Source: Oenanthe sinensis
Lineage: Eukaryota > Streptophyta > Magnoliopsida > Apiales > Apiaceae
NCBI GenBank assembly: GCA_028671895.1
Contig: CM053802.1
Coordinates: 34,944,201 to 35,008,200, forward strand
DNA: 64,000 bases
Direction of reading: 5' to 3'
A model generated the notes under the pieces. That model did no database searches. It saw nothing but the letters and a program-made list of their open reading frames with translations, and was not told the DNA's origin. A program made the translations under genes and the position numbers. Positions 33,322-46,678 of this stretch are shown in pieces; position 1 is the stretch's first letter, and the number at the start of each line of letters is the position of its first letter.

Positions 33322-34844
33322 TGACGGGTTTCGAGCATGAAAACGCAGTGAAAGTAAGGTAAAAACAAAAAAATATCGAAACCCAATCGCAGGATCTATG
33401 TATATCGATGGATGATTATGGTGGATGAAGTCTGTACCTTAGAAGCTTTACGAATTATTGTTAATAGGAGGTCCATGTTTAACGAATCTAAGCAGTCCTT
33501 TCTTAAAGAACTACTCTCTAACGGTATCAACACGAATGTCGATTCGGCTAACGATCAGCGGAGATGGTACAAGCCAAGAACATCCCCAGTTTATCTCTTC
33601 TTTCTCTCTCACTTGCAAGCCTCTCTCTTGTGTAGAACTGCAAGGGTTTTTCTGATAAAAATGAGATGTCAAGTCTGAGCCTCCTAAACACATCCTTATG
33701 TATTTATACGAGCTTGAGATAATTGGGCCAAACCCTAATCCTTGAGGTCTCCTTTAAGAAAAAACCCATTCTGATTTTGGGTTATTATTAAATTCGAATT
33801 ATAATCTAATTAATCAAGTCCCACTTAATTAATTCAATAATTAAATTCAAAATAATAATAAAATATTTAAATTCATAATTTAAATAAAGCTCCGTTTAGA
33901 CATTCTTTTTGTGTGACCCTTTAGGTTATTATTACGTTGACAATAATTTTATTCCATAATAATAAAATTATAAACAATGAGCGGCATCTAGTAATACATC
34001 ATTGTTACCCAAATAACAATAATAATTGGTGATTCAATTAATCCTTTGGTGAATAATGTGCAATGTAATATAATCCTTTTAACCTTGTATTATAGATCAA
34101 ACTCGAGGCATGTATTGTGTCATCCTCTTCAATGTTTAACCTTGGTTTTTTTGATCAATGAGTAGACTATTAAACAAATCAATATTTGAGCACGGCCATG
34201 CATTTCATAGTCTCACTTAATCAAGAGGTCAATAATATCACTCCTAAAATCGGAGGGTTAAATCTTATATCTATCATTAATATTCCTCATACGATTCATA
34301 GCATACGTAATGTCCACCTTTATCATTACCCGGTTAAGGATAACTTTGAGTGTAATCAAAGTATATCAATTCTCGTATAGAAATATAATGATTTCAAGTC
34401 AGAGGATCATTACATCATTATCACAGTGAGAATTCCTTATGACACTTGTTAACATGTAGAATCTCATAGTGAGTCTTTCCAGTGTCATGCATTGAGACAT
34501 GCACTTATGTTCTTGACTTTAGTATCACCATTCCTATGACAAATGAGATGCAGTCATTTGTCGACAAACAAACTAGTCTTATTGCATTATTATTGTCCTT
34601 AAATAATAATACTCGACTAGGGACTTTTAGGAATAAAATATTATTAATATAATCTCATATTTAAGTCACATACTTAAAGGTATATAATGCTTATTAATAT
34701 TCCAAGGACATTTATTATGCTTTTAATTTATAACGTAGTAAATAAAGACATAATAAATATTAATTAAATAATCAAATAAAACATAATCCTCAATTTTTTT
34801 CAATAAAACATAAAAGTATTGTTTCTAGGACACCAATACTAACA
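33322..34844 (-). repeat. Element F 3' LTR
   Basis: On the minus strand it begins TGTTAGTATTGGTGTCC and ends CCCGTCA. No second copy is in the window, so the limits rest on TG/CA ends, the pol end 14 bp away, and the clean join to element E. No gene within it. Confidence 0.75.
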
Positions 34845-34858
34845 AAATCTCACTTGTA

Positions 34859-37780
34859 CTAGAGCCAATCTCTCATATATCTAATACCCATGGAACTAAT
34901 ATAACCTTCGTGCTTCTGCTGCGACAAAGCCTTGGTCAGTGGATCTGCAATGTTATCATTTGTATGCACTTTACATATATGTATATCCCCTCGATTATTA
35001 ATCTCTCGAAGAAGATGATATCGTCTGAGTATATGCTTTGTTCGGGAATGAGACCTTAGTTCCTTAGCCTGCGAAATGGCTTCATAATTATCGCAGTATA
35101 AATCTCTCGGATCTATGACTGAAGGAACCACACCAAGACCTTCATTAAATTTCTGAATCCAAACAGCCTCATTGGATGCTTCACAGGTAGCTATATACTC
35201 ATCCTTCATTGTAGAATCGAAAACCGTCTCTTGCTTCGAACTTTTCAAGCTTACAACACCTCCATTTGGACAAAACACAAATCTGGACTGATAAATCGAA
35301 TCATCCTTGTCAGTTTGAAAACTAGCGTCGATGTAATCTTTTACAACTAGCTTTTCTTCTCCTCCATATACTAAGAATTGATCTTTAGTCCTCTTCAGGT
35401 ACTTAAGAATATTCTTGACTGTCGTCCAGTGACGTTTACCTGGATTATACTGGTATCTACTCGTCATGATCAATGCATACGAGACATCATGATGAGTACA
35501 TATCATTGCATACATTATAGAACCAATTGTTGAAGCATATGGAACTTTACTCATACGGTCCTTATCATCCAATGATTTTGGACTGTTTTCTTTCGAGATC
35601 GATATCCCATGAGACATCGGGACATATCCCCTTTTAGCCTCTTTCATCCTAAATCGATGTAAAACTTTGTCAATGTATGTACTCTGACTTAGGCCGATCA
35701 TTCTTCTTGATCTATCTCTATAGATCCTGATTCCTAAAATATTGGTCGCATCGCCTAAGTCTTTCATTGAGAAATTCTTACTCAACCAAGTCTTAACAGC
35801 CTGTAGAGAAGGAATGTCATTCCCTATTAGCAATATATCATCAACATATAATACTAGGAATGCCAAATTGCTCCCACTAACCTTCTTGTAAACACATGGT
35901 TCATCTTTATTTTGAATATACCCAAACTCTTTGACAGTTTCATCAAAATGAATGTTCCATCTCCTCGAGGCTTGTCTTAATCCATAAATGGATCGACGCC
36001 ACTTATATACCTTTCCAGCATCCTTTGGATCAATAAAACCTTCAGGTTGTGTCATGTACACATCCACATCTTCTTCAAGGCTCCCATTTAAGTAAGCAGT
36101 TTTGACATCCATTTGCTAGATTTCATAGTTATGGTAAGCAGCTATAGCAAGCAAAATCCTGATGGACTTGACCATAGCCACTGGTGAAAAGGTTTCATCA
36201 TAGTCAATACCATGAATTTGCCTGAAAACTTTTGCCACCAATCGTGCCTTATAGGTCTGTATGTTACCATTCATGTCGGTCTTCTTTTTGAAAATCCACT
36301 TGTACCCTATAGGTTTTACCCCTTCAGGTGGATCAACAAAAGTTCACACTTGATTAGTATACATGGATTCCATCTCAGATTTCATGGCATCCAGCCATCT
36401 CTTAGATTCTGGAGTGTTCATAGCATCTTGGTATGTGAGAGGCTCATCTTCGTCCACAAGCATCACATCACCATCTTGAGTCCGGAGAAATCCATAATAT
36501 TTCTCGGGCTCATAGAAAATCCTACAAGACCTATAAACAACATGTGTTTCTTGAGCAATATTATTTTCTTGTACATTCTGCTCAAGTTCTACCATTGGTT
36601 CAATGTTATCATGTGGGTCTCGAATTTCATCGAGATCTGCTATCTTTCCACTGACTTTCTTCAAAAGCATTTCTCTTTCAAGGAACACTGCAGTTCGAGC
36701 AACAAACAGTTTAGACGTTTCACAAACGCCTCACATCCCCAAATTTTCATAAATGACATGTTATGATGTTTCTCAGTTCATATCTCATACGGAGTCTCTG
36801 AACATTTTAGTAGGAACTCGGTTAAGTGTATAAGAAGCCGTCTCCAGGGCGTAACCCCATAAACTAATTAGAAGATCTGCATGAGTCATCATTGATCGCA
36901 CCATGTCTAACAAGGTACGATTCCTCCTTTCAGAAAGTCCATTCCATTGTGGTGTTCCGGGAGGAGTGAGTTGTGTTTCAATACCACACTCTTTTAAGAA
37001 ACTCTTAAATTCATGGCTAAAGTATTCACCTCTACGATCAGATCGTAGAGTCTTAATACTTCCGCTAGTTTGCTTTTCTACTTCAACTTTGTATTCTTTG
37101 AACTTTTCAAAAGAGTCGAATTTGTTGTTCATAAGATACACATATCCGTATCTACTAAAATCATCAGTTAACGTGATAAATTAGTAAAAGCCACCTCTTG
37201 CCATAGTATGCATAGGACCACATACATCACTATGTGTAAGTTCTAATCATTCAGTGGCTCTTTTATCTTGTCCGGTAAAAGGAGCTTTAGTCATTTTTCC
37301 AAAGAGACAAGGTTCCATGCTTCGTATGATTCAACGTCAAACTTACCAAGTATCCATACTTGTGTAACTTAAAAATGCGCTTCTCATTTATATGGCCTAA
37401 ATGACAGTGCCAGAGGTATGTTTGATTTGATTCATTAGTTTTAAGACGTTTGTTATTCACATTATAGATATGAATGTCTAAATAAAGAACATATAAACCA
37501 TTAAATAAACGTGCAATCCCATAAGTAACATTATTCAAAGAAAAGGAATAACTATTGTTCTGAATTAAAAATGCAAAATCTTTTTTGTCCAAACAAGAAA
37601 CCGAAATAATGTTTCTGTAAATTGCAGGCACGTAAAAATAATTCTCAAGTTCTAAAATAATCCTAGTGGGCAATGATAAATAATAAGACCCTACAGCCAA
37701 AGCAACAACCTTTGCTCCATTACCAACTCGTACGTCGACCTCTCCTTTAGCCAATGTCCTATTCCTTTGTAGTTCCTGAA
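34859..37780 (-). pseudogene. Element F copia pol, broken, protease missing
   Basis: The minus-strand remnants in order are: a truncated protease tail (L-A-K-G-E-V-D-V-R-V-G-N-G), the pre-integrase region (L-W-H-C-H-L-G-H-I), integrase with second D (R-S-D-R-R-G-E-Y) and E (L-S-E-R-R-N-R-T), RT with M-D-V-K-T-A-Y-L-N-G and Y-V-D-D-I-L-L-I-G, and RNase H ending G-I-R-Y-M-R-D-W-L. The last segment, 36112-34859, is uninterrupted (417 codons). Stops or shifts lie at about 37770, 37287, 37150, 36780, 36690, 36344 and 36115. The D-T-G-C-G-S-H-I-C protease motif that should precede L-A-K-G-E is absent, removed by a small deletion near 37775. Confidence 0.9.
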
Positions 37781-38623
37781 TCAGAAGCTTGACCAGCCTT
37801 CTTCTTTTTTAGATTCTCCAAATAAGCATGACAGTTTCTCTTCCAATGACCTGTTTACCTCAGTAGTGACAATCACCCTTTGCAACAACACCCTTAGGCT
37901 TTAAAGCCTATTTGGGATTATCCTTTGGCTTAGGACCAGAAACAGATCCAATCTTCTTCTTTCCCTTCCATTTGCCTTTTCTTTGTTGTCTACCATCAAT
38001 ATAGAAGCAGGTTCAGCCTTTTTCATGTTGGTTTCAGCAGTTGGTAACATAGCCAACAATACAGTGGATGTTTTGTCTATCTCATTCATATTGTAGTTCA
38101 TAAGAAAATGAGTATAATTGATGTTCAAAGATTGCAAGATCAAGTCAATCTGAGCTTCCGCACCAATCGGGAAACCCAAAGTATCAAGATACTCAATATA
38201 ACCTATCATCTTTAGAACATGCGGTTGAACAAGTTCACGCTTTCCCTGTTTGCAAGCATACAATGCTTTGCTCGTGTCAAACCTTTCTTGACGAGCCTTT
38301 CCCTCAAACATTCTTTGAAGGTATTCAATCATTTTATAAGCATCCATATGCTCATATTGTTTTTGAAGATCAACACTCATGGTTGCCAGCATGAGACATG
38401 CAACATCATTCGCATCATCAATATGCTTCTGATAAGCATTTTACTGAACATGAGTTGCATTCTCAGTAGGAGGAGCATGTGAAGAAATTTCAATGACGTG
38501 GAGCTTTCGCTCCTGCCTGAGGACAATCCTCAAATTCCTATACCAATCAAGGAAATTAGTTCCTGTTAGCTTGTCCTTCTCAAGGGTTGCTTGCACAGAA
38601 AAATTATTTGTGTTGTTTGCCAT
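37781..38623 (-). pseudogene. Element F copia gag
   Basis: The ATG at 38623 begins M-A-N-N-T-N-N-F-S-V, then L-T-G-T-N-F-L-D-W-Y-R-N-L-R, a copia Gag of the same type as in element A. An in-frame TAA (where Gln or Lys is likely) is near 38440. The frame is open from 38392 to 37901, and beyond this the zinc knuckle is hard to read (C-H-Y-stop, K-R-E-T-V) and shifted. The Lys-rich tail K-K-K-A-G-Q-A near 37800 joins directly to post-protease sequence. Confidence 0.85.
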
Positions 38624-38681
38624 TAAATATCTACAATGTTTAAAATGCATATTAGTTAGTTTGCAGAAGTTTAATTCTGTT

Positions 38682-39161
38682 TGTGACACCCCCAGATCCG
38701 GGGTCAGGAATCTAGGTTGTCACTGTCCAATTTCCACAATAATAATACTCACCTGCTTTAATAATTATAATAACTAAACACAAAAACAGTAACCCCAAAC
38801 TAAATACACAACTCGAGTTATAGTCTCAGGAATAGAACTTAAAATAATAACAGTTATTACAAACCAATGTAACCTCAGGATCTCACAATACCAATATAAC
38901 TTCTACATGATGTGACATTAGAGATAAATATTATTTAAAGATTTATTGTTACATTACATATTTTACAATAAGTCTTAGGATTCTAAAATGAAATCCTATC
39001 TTTCTTGCACCATTTGACGAAGCCATGAACCTGACTAGCTCAAGATTGAATCTTCTTGTTCCTTTGCGTAATACTCAAGGTAGACAATTCATTGTCATCT
39101 CTTACTGCAAGATATAAGGTTTACAAAAAAAACAAGAATGTGCCAAAGAATGCTCAGCAAG
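38682..39161 (-). repeat. Element G 3' LTR, terminal 480 bp
   Basis: This is the LTR 3' end in element orientation. It ends at the H target duplication GCAAG (39157-39161), exactly inside the CTTGC/TGAGC motif. Confidence 0.82.
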
Positions 39162-41083
39162 TGTAATATCCGTATTTATTTATTTATTTATTTATTTAAT
39201 AATAATAATAATAACAACAACAATAGTTTTTAATAATAAGTTTTAATAAAATTTGATTAGAAATAGAATTGGGTATTAAATTAGTATTGAGATTAGAAAA
39301 AGGATATTAATTTTGAAACTATATATATAATATACGGATATACATCTTATAATGCACCTACATTATTTTATCCAAACCCTAATATAATCGGTGAGAAAAA
39401 AAAAAGAGGGGCGCATGCGAGTAACCAAAGGAAGAGAAAGCAGAGTATAGCCACGAAGACGAGAGAAGAAAAAGAAAAAGCTGCGAGCAATAGGTACCTT
39501 ATTTTCGCATTCATTATGATTATCATGTACATGTTATTTTTACCCTTTGTGATTTAGTATACAACGCATGACATCAGAGGTTTTAATTATCAGGGCTTTG
39601 TGCATAAACAATTAGTATGTATAATGGTGTAAGCATGAGTTATTTATATATTATTAATTATAAGAGATGCTAGCATATTAGTATTTAGCTTTTGTTTATT
39701 TAATCTTATTTTCTAACAAACCTAATGTATTAGCATGATATATTAATTTACTGGTGGTTATAAGATGTATAAAAGTTAGTCAGCAGATTGTTCAATATTT
39801 ATATTATTATAATATTAATTCCTACAGTACTTCGAAGTCTCAAGTTGCGTGGATTGATGAGCATGTAACTTTTCATTAATAAGTAATATTATACCACTGG
39901 ACATGTGTATTGATCAATGATGCCGAGTGTAGTAAATCGGTATTAAGATGTTAATGTCCCTGATTGTCCATACAAATAGAGTACTATAGTGATAATAATC
40001 GATTATATTTTGTAATTAGATCGGGAGCCGGGTGTTTAATGGATCGTTTACGGATTTTGTTAGTATCCGAGGTTGATATATTTAAGGTACGGATTTCGTT
40101 CCCTTTCTCTTCAATGCTATTCTTTTTAGGATTAGTTATATTTAATTCGTTTCGTTCGTAAATCTGTTCCTTCCGTTATTATTCGTTTTAATTGTTTTGA
40201 TTCTCCGAAAGTTATTTTAAAGTCTGTTTCGAAATATTTAAATATTTGTCTCCGCGATTTTCAAAAATTAAGTATGTTACATATCTGCGTAGAATATTTG
40301 AAATATCTGTTCAGGTGATTTTAAAATTGTGAAAATTATTTTATTTGAGCCCTTAGAGTGATATAGGGTATACCGATTTAACCAGCTGTAGGGGTACTAC
40401 AGCCATGTCATTGCGGCACCAGTGGCATGACACTTCCGTGGCAGTGTGATTAGTCACGGCGTATCCTTCTGATAGCTCAGGTGGTGAGCTTTGCGCATTT
40501 TGATATTTGTTTGAGGATACGTGGGTGCACCCAAGATTTGATTTGATTTGTGATTTGACGGTGACGTTGTATATGTCGTACACGTTGTCCGGTTTGTTGC
40601 ACGCATTAGGTACCTTATGATGTGTGTATTTGTTATTTGTTTTGATATCGGTATAAAATATCCTAACCCCTCTTTGCTTCAGCCTTGTCTTTAAAAATTA
40701 AAGTTTATTTATTATTATCAAATTATATATCTTGCTTCTTGTTTTAGAAACTGTATTCCAATCCGTACTGGGCATTTGGCTCATGCCGTATTCTTTCTTA
40801 TGGCAGGTACTTAGGGGGATCTTGGGCTGTGTGATGGAGAGCTCTCTTATTTATATTTATTAGGACGTTTGAGCTTCTTGCATTTTCTTTTTAGACATTG
40901 GTTATTATTAAAGGTTTTGGATTAATTCGCATTTATCGCTTTGAATTGTTTTAGAGGTTTTAATACTATTTTACAGAGTTGTTGGACCTATTCAATCACT
41001 TTAAGGTGGATTTTAGTACTCTGTATATAGGTTTGTGGTTTGATAAGTAACCCCTCATCTCATTTTGGGAAGGGGGTGTTACA
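39162..41083 (+). repeat. Element H 5' LTR, 1922 bp
   Basis: It begins TGTAATATCCG followed by (TTTA)n and (ATA)n tracts and ends GGGGGTGTTACA. It contains about 237 bp (40002-40238) missing from the 3' LTR. No gene. Confidence 0.93.
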
Positions 41084-41087
41084 GAAA

Positions 41088-41100
41088 TGGTATCAGAGCT
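41088..41100 (+). other. Element H primer-binding site
   Basis: TGGTATCAGAGCT lies four bases after the LTR, matching initiator-Met tRNA. Confidence 0.93.
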
Positions 41101-42229
41101 TAGGTTCTTTCTTGTAGAAAACCTATTTAGGTTTGACCTGTGAGTTTGGGTAGACATTAGGATGGGTATTCTATTTTGAAATTTAATTTAGTTATGTTCA
41201 TTTTAATATTATTTCACTCTTGTAAATTTTATAAACTACTCCTACTTGGCTCTTTCTGCGAACTTCATTCGTATTTGTATTTAGTATTATAAATCCCTTT
41301 TTAGACGTGGAGCTTTTGCATTATTTGAATATGTTTTGACTTATTTTGTTGTTTCTTTCTCATCTATTCAGAATCCTTCACTTTAGTCTTCGTAAATGAA
41401 TCCTTTTATGTGCCTTCGTGATAATTATTAAGAGTGTTTAGAATCTGTAGAATATACTTATCTAGGCAAACTTATTTTCGATAGTGATGCATGACCTTGA
41501 ATATATTTTTAAGGATTTATTCACGAAACTCTTTGAAGCAATTGATTGAGATGGAAAGCGAACGATCTATGAAGATGCAAGTTTATTAGTATTTGTACAT
41601 CAAGATTTTTAAATGAAATGAGTATTTAGAATTATTTTGACTTTACGAGTAAGATGACTTTTTGCTAAGGATTGTGTGGTTTTAGACTTCAATTAGGGAT
41701 GTGAGCTACATATTAAGGATTACTGATTATCAATGAGTTAAATGTAAAGACGGATTAGGTTTGCTACCATGGCAGGGCATGAAGTCGGATATATAAATTT
41801 TGGAATGTGGTGTCGAAATGTGAATGCGACTAGATAGAAGATTTCAAGATGACAGTGGATTGAAAATGATTTCATAATATGTTCTGTAGGCAGTATTTCT
41901 CAGTTGTGCATAAGGAAGCTTACTTAGGGTGTTATATTTAATTAAGTACAATGATGATTAGAATATTTTAAATTACATAACAAGGTTTTGGTTTGCTCGA
42001 AGGGTTCGTGAGACATCTTTAAAGTAATGAGAGATTTAAATAGGAATTGAGAACTAACCTAAGTGGTTCTATATAACTAGAGATGTTGGAGTATAAAAAG
42101 AAAGTAGTGGATGGATTCTAGAATTGTAGGTTTGAGAATGCTCATAAGACATGAAAATGTGTGTCATTTCATAAAAGCATGTCATGTTATTCTTGAATTT
42201 GTCATCAGGGATGAAGTTATTTGAAAGTA
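41101..42229 (+). other. Element H internal sequence without recognisable gag
   Basis: Gag and protease would be expected here, but no Gag core, zinc knuckle or D-S-G motif is readable on the plus strand in any frame. The sequence is AT-rich and full of stops. It may be heavily decayed, or a non-autonomous replacement. Confidence 0.55.
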
Positions 42230-44960
42230 TTATATATGATGACACACCATTAGAGTTATAGGAATTAAAAGAGCAGTTACGAGACTTATTGTATAATGGA
42301 TTCATTAGGTCGAGTGTGTCTCTATGGGGTGATATAGTGTTGTTTGTAAAGAATAAGGACGGGTCCATGAGATTATGTATCGACTACAGAGAGTTGAATA
42401 AGGTGACTATCATAAACAAGTATCATTTGCCACACATTGATTACTTGTTCTATCAGTTGTAAGGGGCGAAGTATTTTTCGAAGATATAATGGAGATCGGG
42501 TTACCACCAGTTAAGGGTAAGAGACGGGGATATTCCAAAGACGACATTTCGTACTCGATATGGTCATTACGAGTTTTTTGTGATGTCCTTTGGATTAACG
42601 AATGCTACAACAGTGTTTATGGATTTAACGAATTGGGTCTTTCATGATTACTTGGATAAGTTCGTTGTGATTTTCAATTATGATATCTTGATATACTCTA
42701 GGAGTAAGAAAGAACATGAGGAATATTTGCGGAATGTACTTGAAATCTTGAGGAAGAAGAAATTATTTGCAAAATTTTGGAAGTATGAATTCTAGTTGGA
42801 GAAGATTGCATTTTTGGGAGATATTGTATCTAGTAAGAGGATTGAGTTGGATTCTGCGAAAGTCGAGACTATCACAAATTTGTCGAGACCTACTATAGGC
42901 GTTTTGTAGAGGGTTTCTCATCCATAGCTTTGCCATTGTCTCAGCTTATGCGAAAGAGTGTTAAGTTCGAGTGGAATAATGATCGTGAGCAGAGTTTTCA
43001 AGACTTAAAGAAGAGGTTGGTGTCAGCCCCTATACTTGTTTTACCGTTAGGGAGTGGAGGATATCAGGTTTATAGTGATGCTTCTAAGAGAGGATTGGGG
43101 TGTGTTCTTATGCAACATGGGAATGTGATTTCGTACGCCTCTAGGCAGCTTAAACCTTATGAGGTAAACTATCCTACACATGACTTGGAGTTAGCAGCAG
43201 TGGTCTTTTCCTTAAAAATTTGGAGGCATTATTTGTAAGAAAAAACTTGTGACATATTCACTGGTCACAAGAATCTCAAATACATTTTTATATAAAAGGA
43301 GTCAAACATAAGACAAAGGAAGTGGCTTGAACTTATTAAAGATTATGATGCTAAATTCAGTACCATCCAGCAAATGTGAATGGAGTGGCAGACGCTCTTA
43401 GTCGGAAGAACTTAGGAAGTGTTGCATTTCTTATTACTCAACAGCACCTTATTTCAGATATGGACCGCTTGGGTGTGGAGTTGTATGTTGGAGAATCAAC
43501 TGCAAGCCTAACAAATTTGAAGGTGGAATCAAATCTAGTCTCAAGGGTTAAGGAAGCTCAGAAAAATGATACAGGGTTAGAAGCTATTAGATCGAATGTG
43601 GCAGATGGTAAGCAAACGGAGTTTCATGTTGATGATCATGGTATGGTATGGTTGGGTAGTAGATTGTGTGTACCTGTAGACGTAGCGATTCGTGAAGCAG
43701 TTTTGACTGAGGCTCATAGTTCTTCATTCTCTATTCATCCGGGTTCTTCTAAGATGTATCGAGCTTTGAAGAAGCACTTTTGGTGGAGTGGGATGAAACG
43801 GGACATATGAGAGTTCGTGGGGAAATGTCTTACATGTCAACAAGTGAGGATTGAACACCAGAGATTTCGTGGATTGTTACAGCAGATGGATATTCCAGTT
43901 TAGAAGTGGAAAAATATTACCATGATGTTTACCGAGGACCTTCAGGAAGAATGATGTTATTTGGGTGGTAGTTGACAGACTTACAAAATCAGCTCATTTA
44001 TTACCTATCTGAGAGACTACTCCTATCCATGATTTGGTAGAGATATTTCAGCGAGATATTGTTAGACTTCATGGTGTGCCTCTGTCGATAGTTTTATACA
44101 GGGATTCGAGGTTTACTTCACATTTTTTTGAAGGGATTTCAGCAGGCTTGGGGTACGAGGCTTAATTATAGCACAACTTTTCATCCACAAACTGATGGAC
44201 AGTCAGAGATGATGATTTAGACGTTAGAAAATATGTTAAGGACTAGTGATTTGAAGTGTTCTAGTGATTGGGATAAATATTTGTATCTTGTGGAGTTTGC
44301 GTACAATAATATTTGGCAAACTAGCATTGGCATGCCACCATTTGAGGCGTTGTATGGTATAAAATGTAAAGCACCAACTTGTTGGGATGAGGTTGGAGAG
44401 AGTGTCATTGAAGGGCTAGAGTTGGTTCGGGTAACTAACGAAAAGGTAGAGTAGACTAAAGAAAACTTGAAGGAAGCTCAATCACATCAAAAGAGATATG
44501 TAGATCAAAAGATGAAGTTTGACGGATTTGAGCCTGGTGATCATGTGTGTTTGAAAGTGTGTCATTGGAAGGGTGTTAAACGTTTTGGTATGAAAGGAAA
44601 GCTTAGTCCAAGATATGTTGGTCCCTTTGATGTTATATATAAAGAAGTAACATGTGCATAATGTGCTCCATGTGTCTGTTCTAAGAGGCTACAAGTATCA
44701 TCCGTTGCATATAGTTCAATATCTGTTACATAAGATTAGGGAATATCTTTCTTGTGAGGAAGAGACTGAAGCTATTTTAGCTCGAGAGGAACGAATTATG
44801 AGAAAGAGAACCATTTTGTTTGTTAAAGTTTTGTGGAAGAACCATTCTGAGAGAGAGGCTACTTGGGAGTTAGAAGAATCTATCCATGAGAAAAATCCAC
44901 ATTTATTTGATTCAGGTACGAGTTTTAGTTTCGTTAGATTTCGGGGACGGAATCCTTTTT
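42230..44960 (+). pseudogene. Element H gypsy pol (RT, RNase H, integrase, C-terminus), broken
   Basis: RT starts near 42250 (L-R-D-L-L-Y-N-G-F-I-R) and includes L-C-I-D-Y-R-E-L-N-K and T-R-Y-G-H-Y-E-F-F-V-M-S-F-G-L-T-N. The catalytic F-I-D-D-I-L reads F-N-Y-D-I-L (about 42672-42690), so one catalytic Asp is lost. RNase H has Y-S-D-A-S-K-R-G-L-G (about 43070) and H-D-L-E-L-A-A. Integrase has the H..H-C..C finger (about 43735-43840) and N-N-I-W-Q-T-S-I-G-M-P. The end reads A-T-W-E-L-E-E-S (about 44860). At least five frame changes and several stops are present. The family is chromovirus-like, but more distant from D than B is. Confidence 0.9.
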
Positions 44961-44975
44961 TTAAGGGGGTATATA

Positions 44976-46678
44976 TGTAATATCCGTATTTATTTATTTA
45001 TTTAATAATAATAATAACAACAACAACAATAGTTTTTAATAATAAGTTTTAATAAAATTTGATTAGAAATAGAATTGAGTATTAAATTAGTATTGAGATT
45101 AGAAAAAGGATATTAATTTTGAAACTATATATATAATATACGGATATACCTCTTATAATGCACCTACATTATTTTATCCAAACCCTAATATAATCGGTGA
45201 GAAAAAAAAAGAGGGGCGCATGCAAGTAACCAAAGGAAGAGAAAGCAGAGTATAGCCACGAAGACGAGAGAAGAAAAAGAAAAAGCTGCGAGCAATAGGT
45301 ACCTTATTTTCGCATTCATTATGATTATCATGTACATGTTATTTTTACCCATTGTGATTTAGTATACAACGCATGACATCAGAGGTTTTAATGATCAGGG
45401 CTTTGTGCATAAACAATTAGTATGTATAATGGTGTAAGCATGAGTTATTTATATATTATTAATTATAAGAGATGCTAGCGTATTAGTATTTAGCTTTTGT
45501 TTATTTAATCATATTTTCTAACAAACCTAATGTATTAGCATGATATATTAATTTACTGGTGGTTATAAGATGTATAAAAGTTAGTCAGCAGATTGTTCAA
45601 TATTTATATTATTATAATATTAATTCCTACAGTACTTCGAAGTCTCAAGTTGCGTGGATTGATGAGCATGTAACTTTTCATTAATAAGTAATATTATACC
45701 ACTGGACATGTGTATTGATCAATGATGCCGAGTGTAGTAAATCGGTATTAAGATGTTAATGTCCCTGATTTTCCATACAAATAGAGTACTATAGTGATAA
45801 TAATCGAGTACTATAGTCCCTGATTTTAAATATTTGTCTCCGCGATTTTCAAAAATTAAATATGTTACATATCTGCGTAGAATATTTGAAATATCTGTTC
45901 AGGTGATTTTAAAATTGTGAAAATTATTTTATTTGAGCCCTTAGAGTGATATAAGGTATACCGATTTAACCAGCTGTAGGGGTACTACAGCCATGTCATT
46001 GCGGCACTAGTGGCATGACACTTCCGTGGCAGTGTGATTAGTCATGACGTATCCTTCTGATAGCTCAGGTGGTGAGCTTTGCGCATTTTGATATTTGTTT
46101 AAGGATACGTGGGTGCACCCAAGATTTGATTTGATTTGTGATTTGATATTTGACGGTGACGTTGTATATGCCGTACACGTTGTCCGGTTTGTTGCACGCA
46201 TTAGGTACCTTATGATGTGTGTATTTGTTATTTGTTTTGATATCGGTATGAAATATCCTAACCCCTCTTTGCTTCAGCCTTGTCTTTAAAAATTAAAGTT
46301 TATTTATTATTATCAAATTATATATCTTGCTTCTTGTTTTAGAAACTGTATTCCAATCCGTACTGGGCATTTGGCTCATGCCATATTCTTTCTTCTAGTA
46401 GGTACTTAGGGGGATCTTGGGCTGTGTGATGGAGAGCTCCCTTATTTATATTTATTAGGACGTTTGAGCTTCTTGCATTTTCTTTTTAGACATTGGTTAT
46501 TATTAAAGGTTTTGGATTAATTCGCATTTATCACTTTGAATTGTTTTAGAGGTTTTAATACTATTTTACAGAGTTGTTGGACTTATTCAATTACTTTAAG
46601 GTGGATTTTAGTACTCTGTATATAGGTTTGTGGTTTGATAAGTAACCCCTCATCTCATTTTGGGAAGGGGGTGTTACA
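44976..46678 (+). repeat. Element H 3' LTR, 1703 bp
   Basis: It is a copy of the 5' LTR with a 237-bp deletion at 45806/45827, bridged by 20 bases of filler. Confidence 0.93.

Larger units (their letters stand above)
33322..38681 (-). mobile_element. Element F: Ty1/copia retrotransposon, 5' end outside window
   Basis: The minus-strand element has its 3' LTR at 33322-34844, pol and gag to 38623, and a leader cut at 38681 by element G. The 5' LTR is not in the window. Its left flank AATAC (33317-33321) is the expected target duplication, and the second copy cannot be seen. Its proteins resemble those of element A. It is inserted in the RNase H frame of element E. Confidence 0.88.
39162..46678 (+). 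mobile_element. Element H: Ty3/gypsy retrotransposon, gag lost, pol decayed
   Basis: The duplication GCAAG (39157-39161, 46679-46683) flanks TGTAATATCC...GTGTTACA ends. LTRs are at 39162-41083 and 44976-46678, with the primer site at 41088 and the polypurine tract AAGGGGG at 44963. The internal part is only 3.9 kb. It has no gag or protease, and RT, RNase H and integrase are in several frames. The LTRs are nearly identical outside one deletion, so either the decay predates a helped insertion or the internal copy was already defective when mobilised. Confidence 0.93.
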
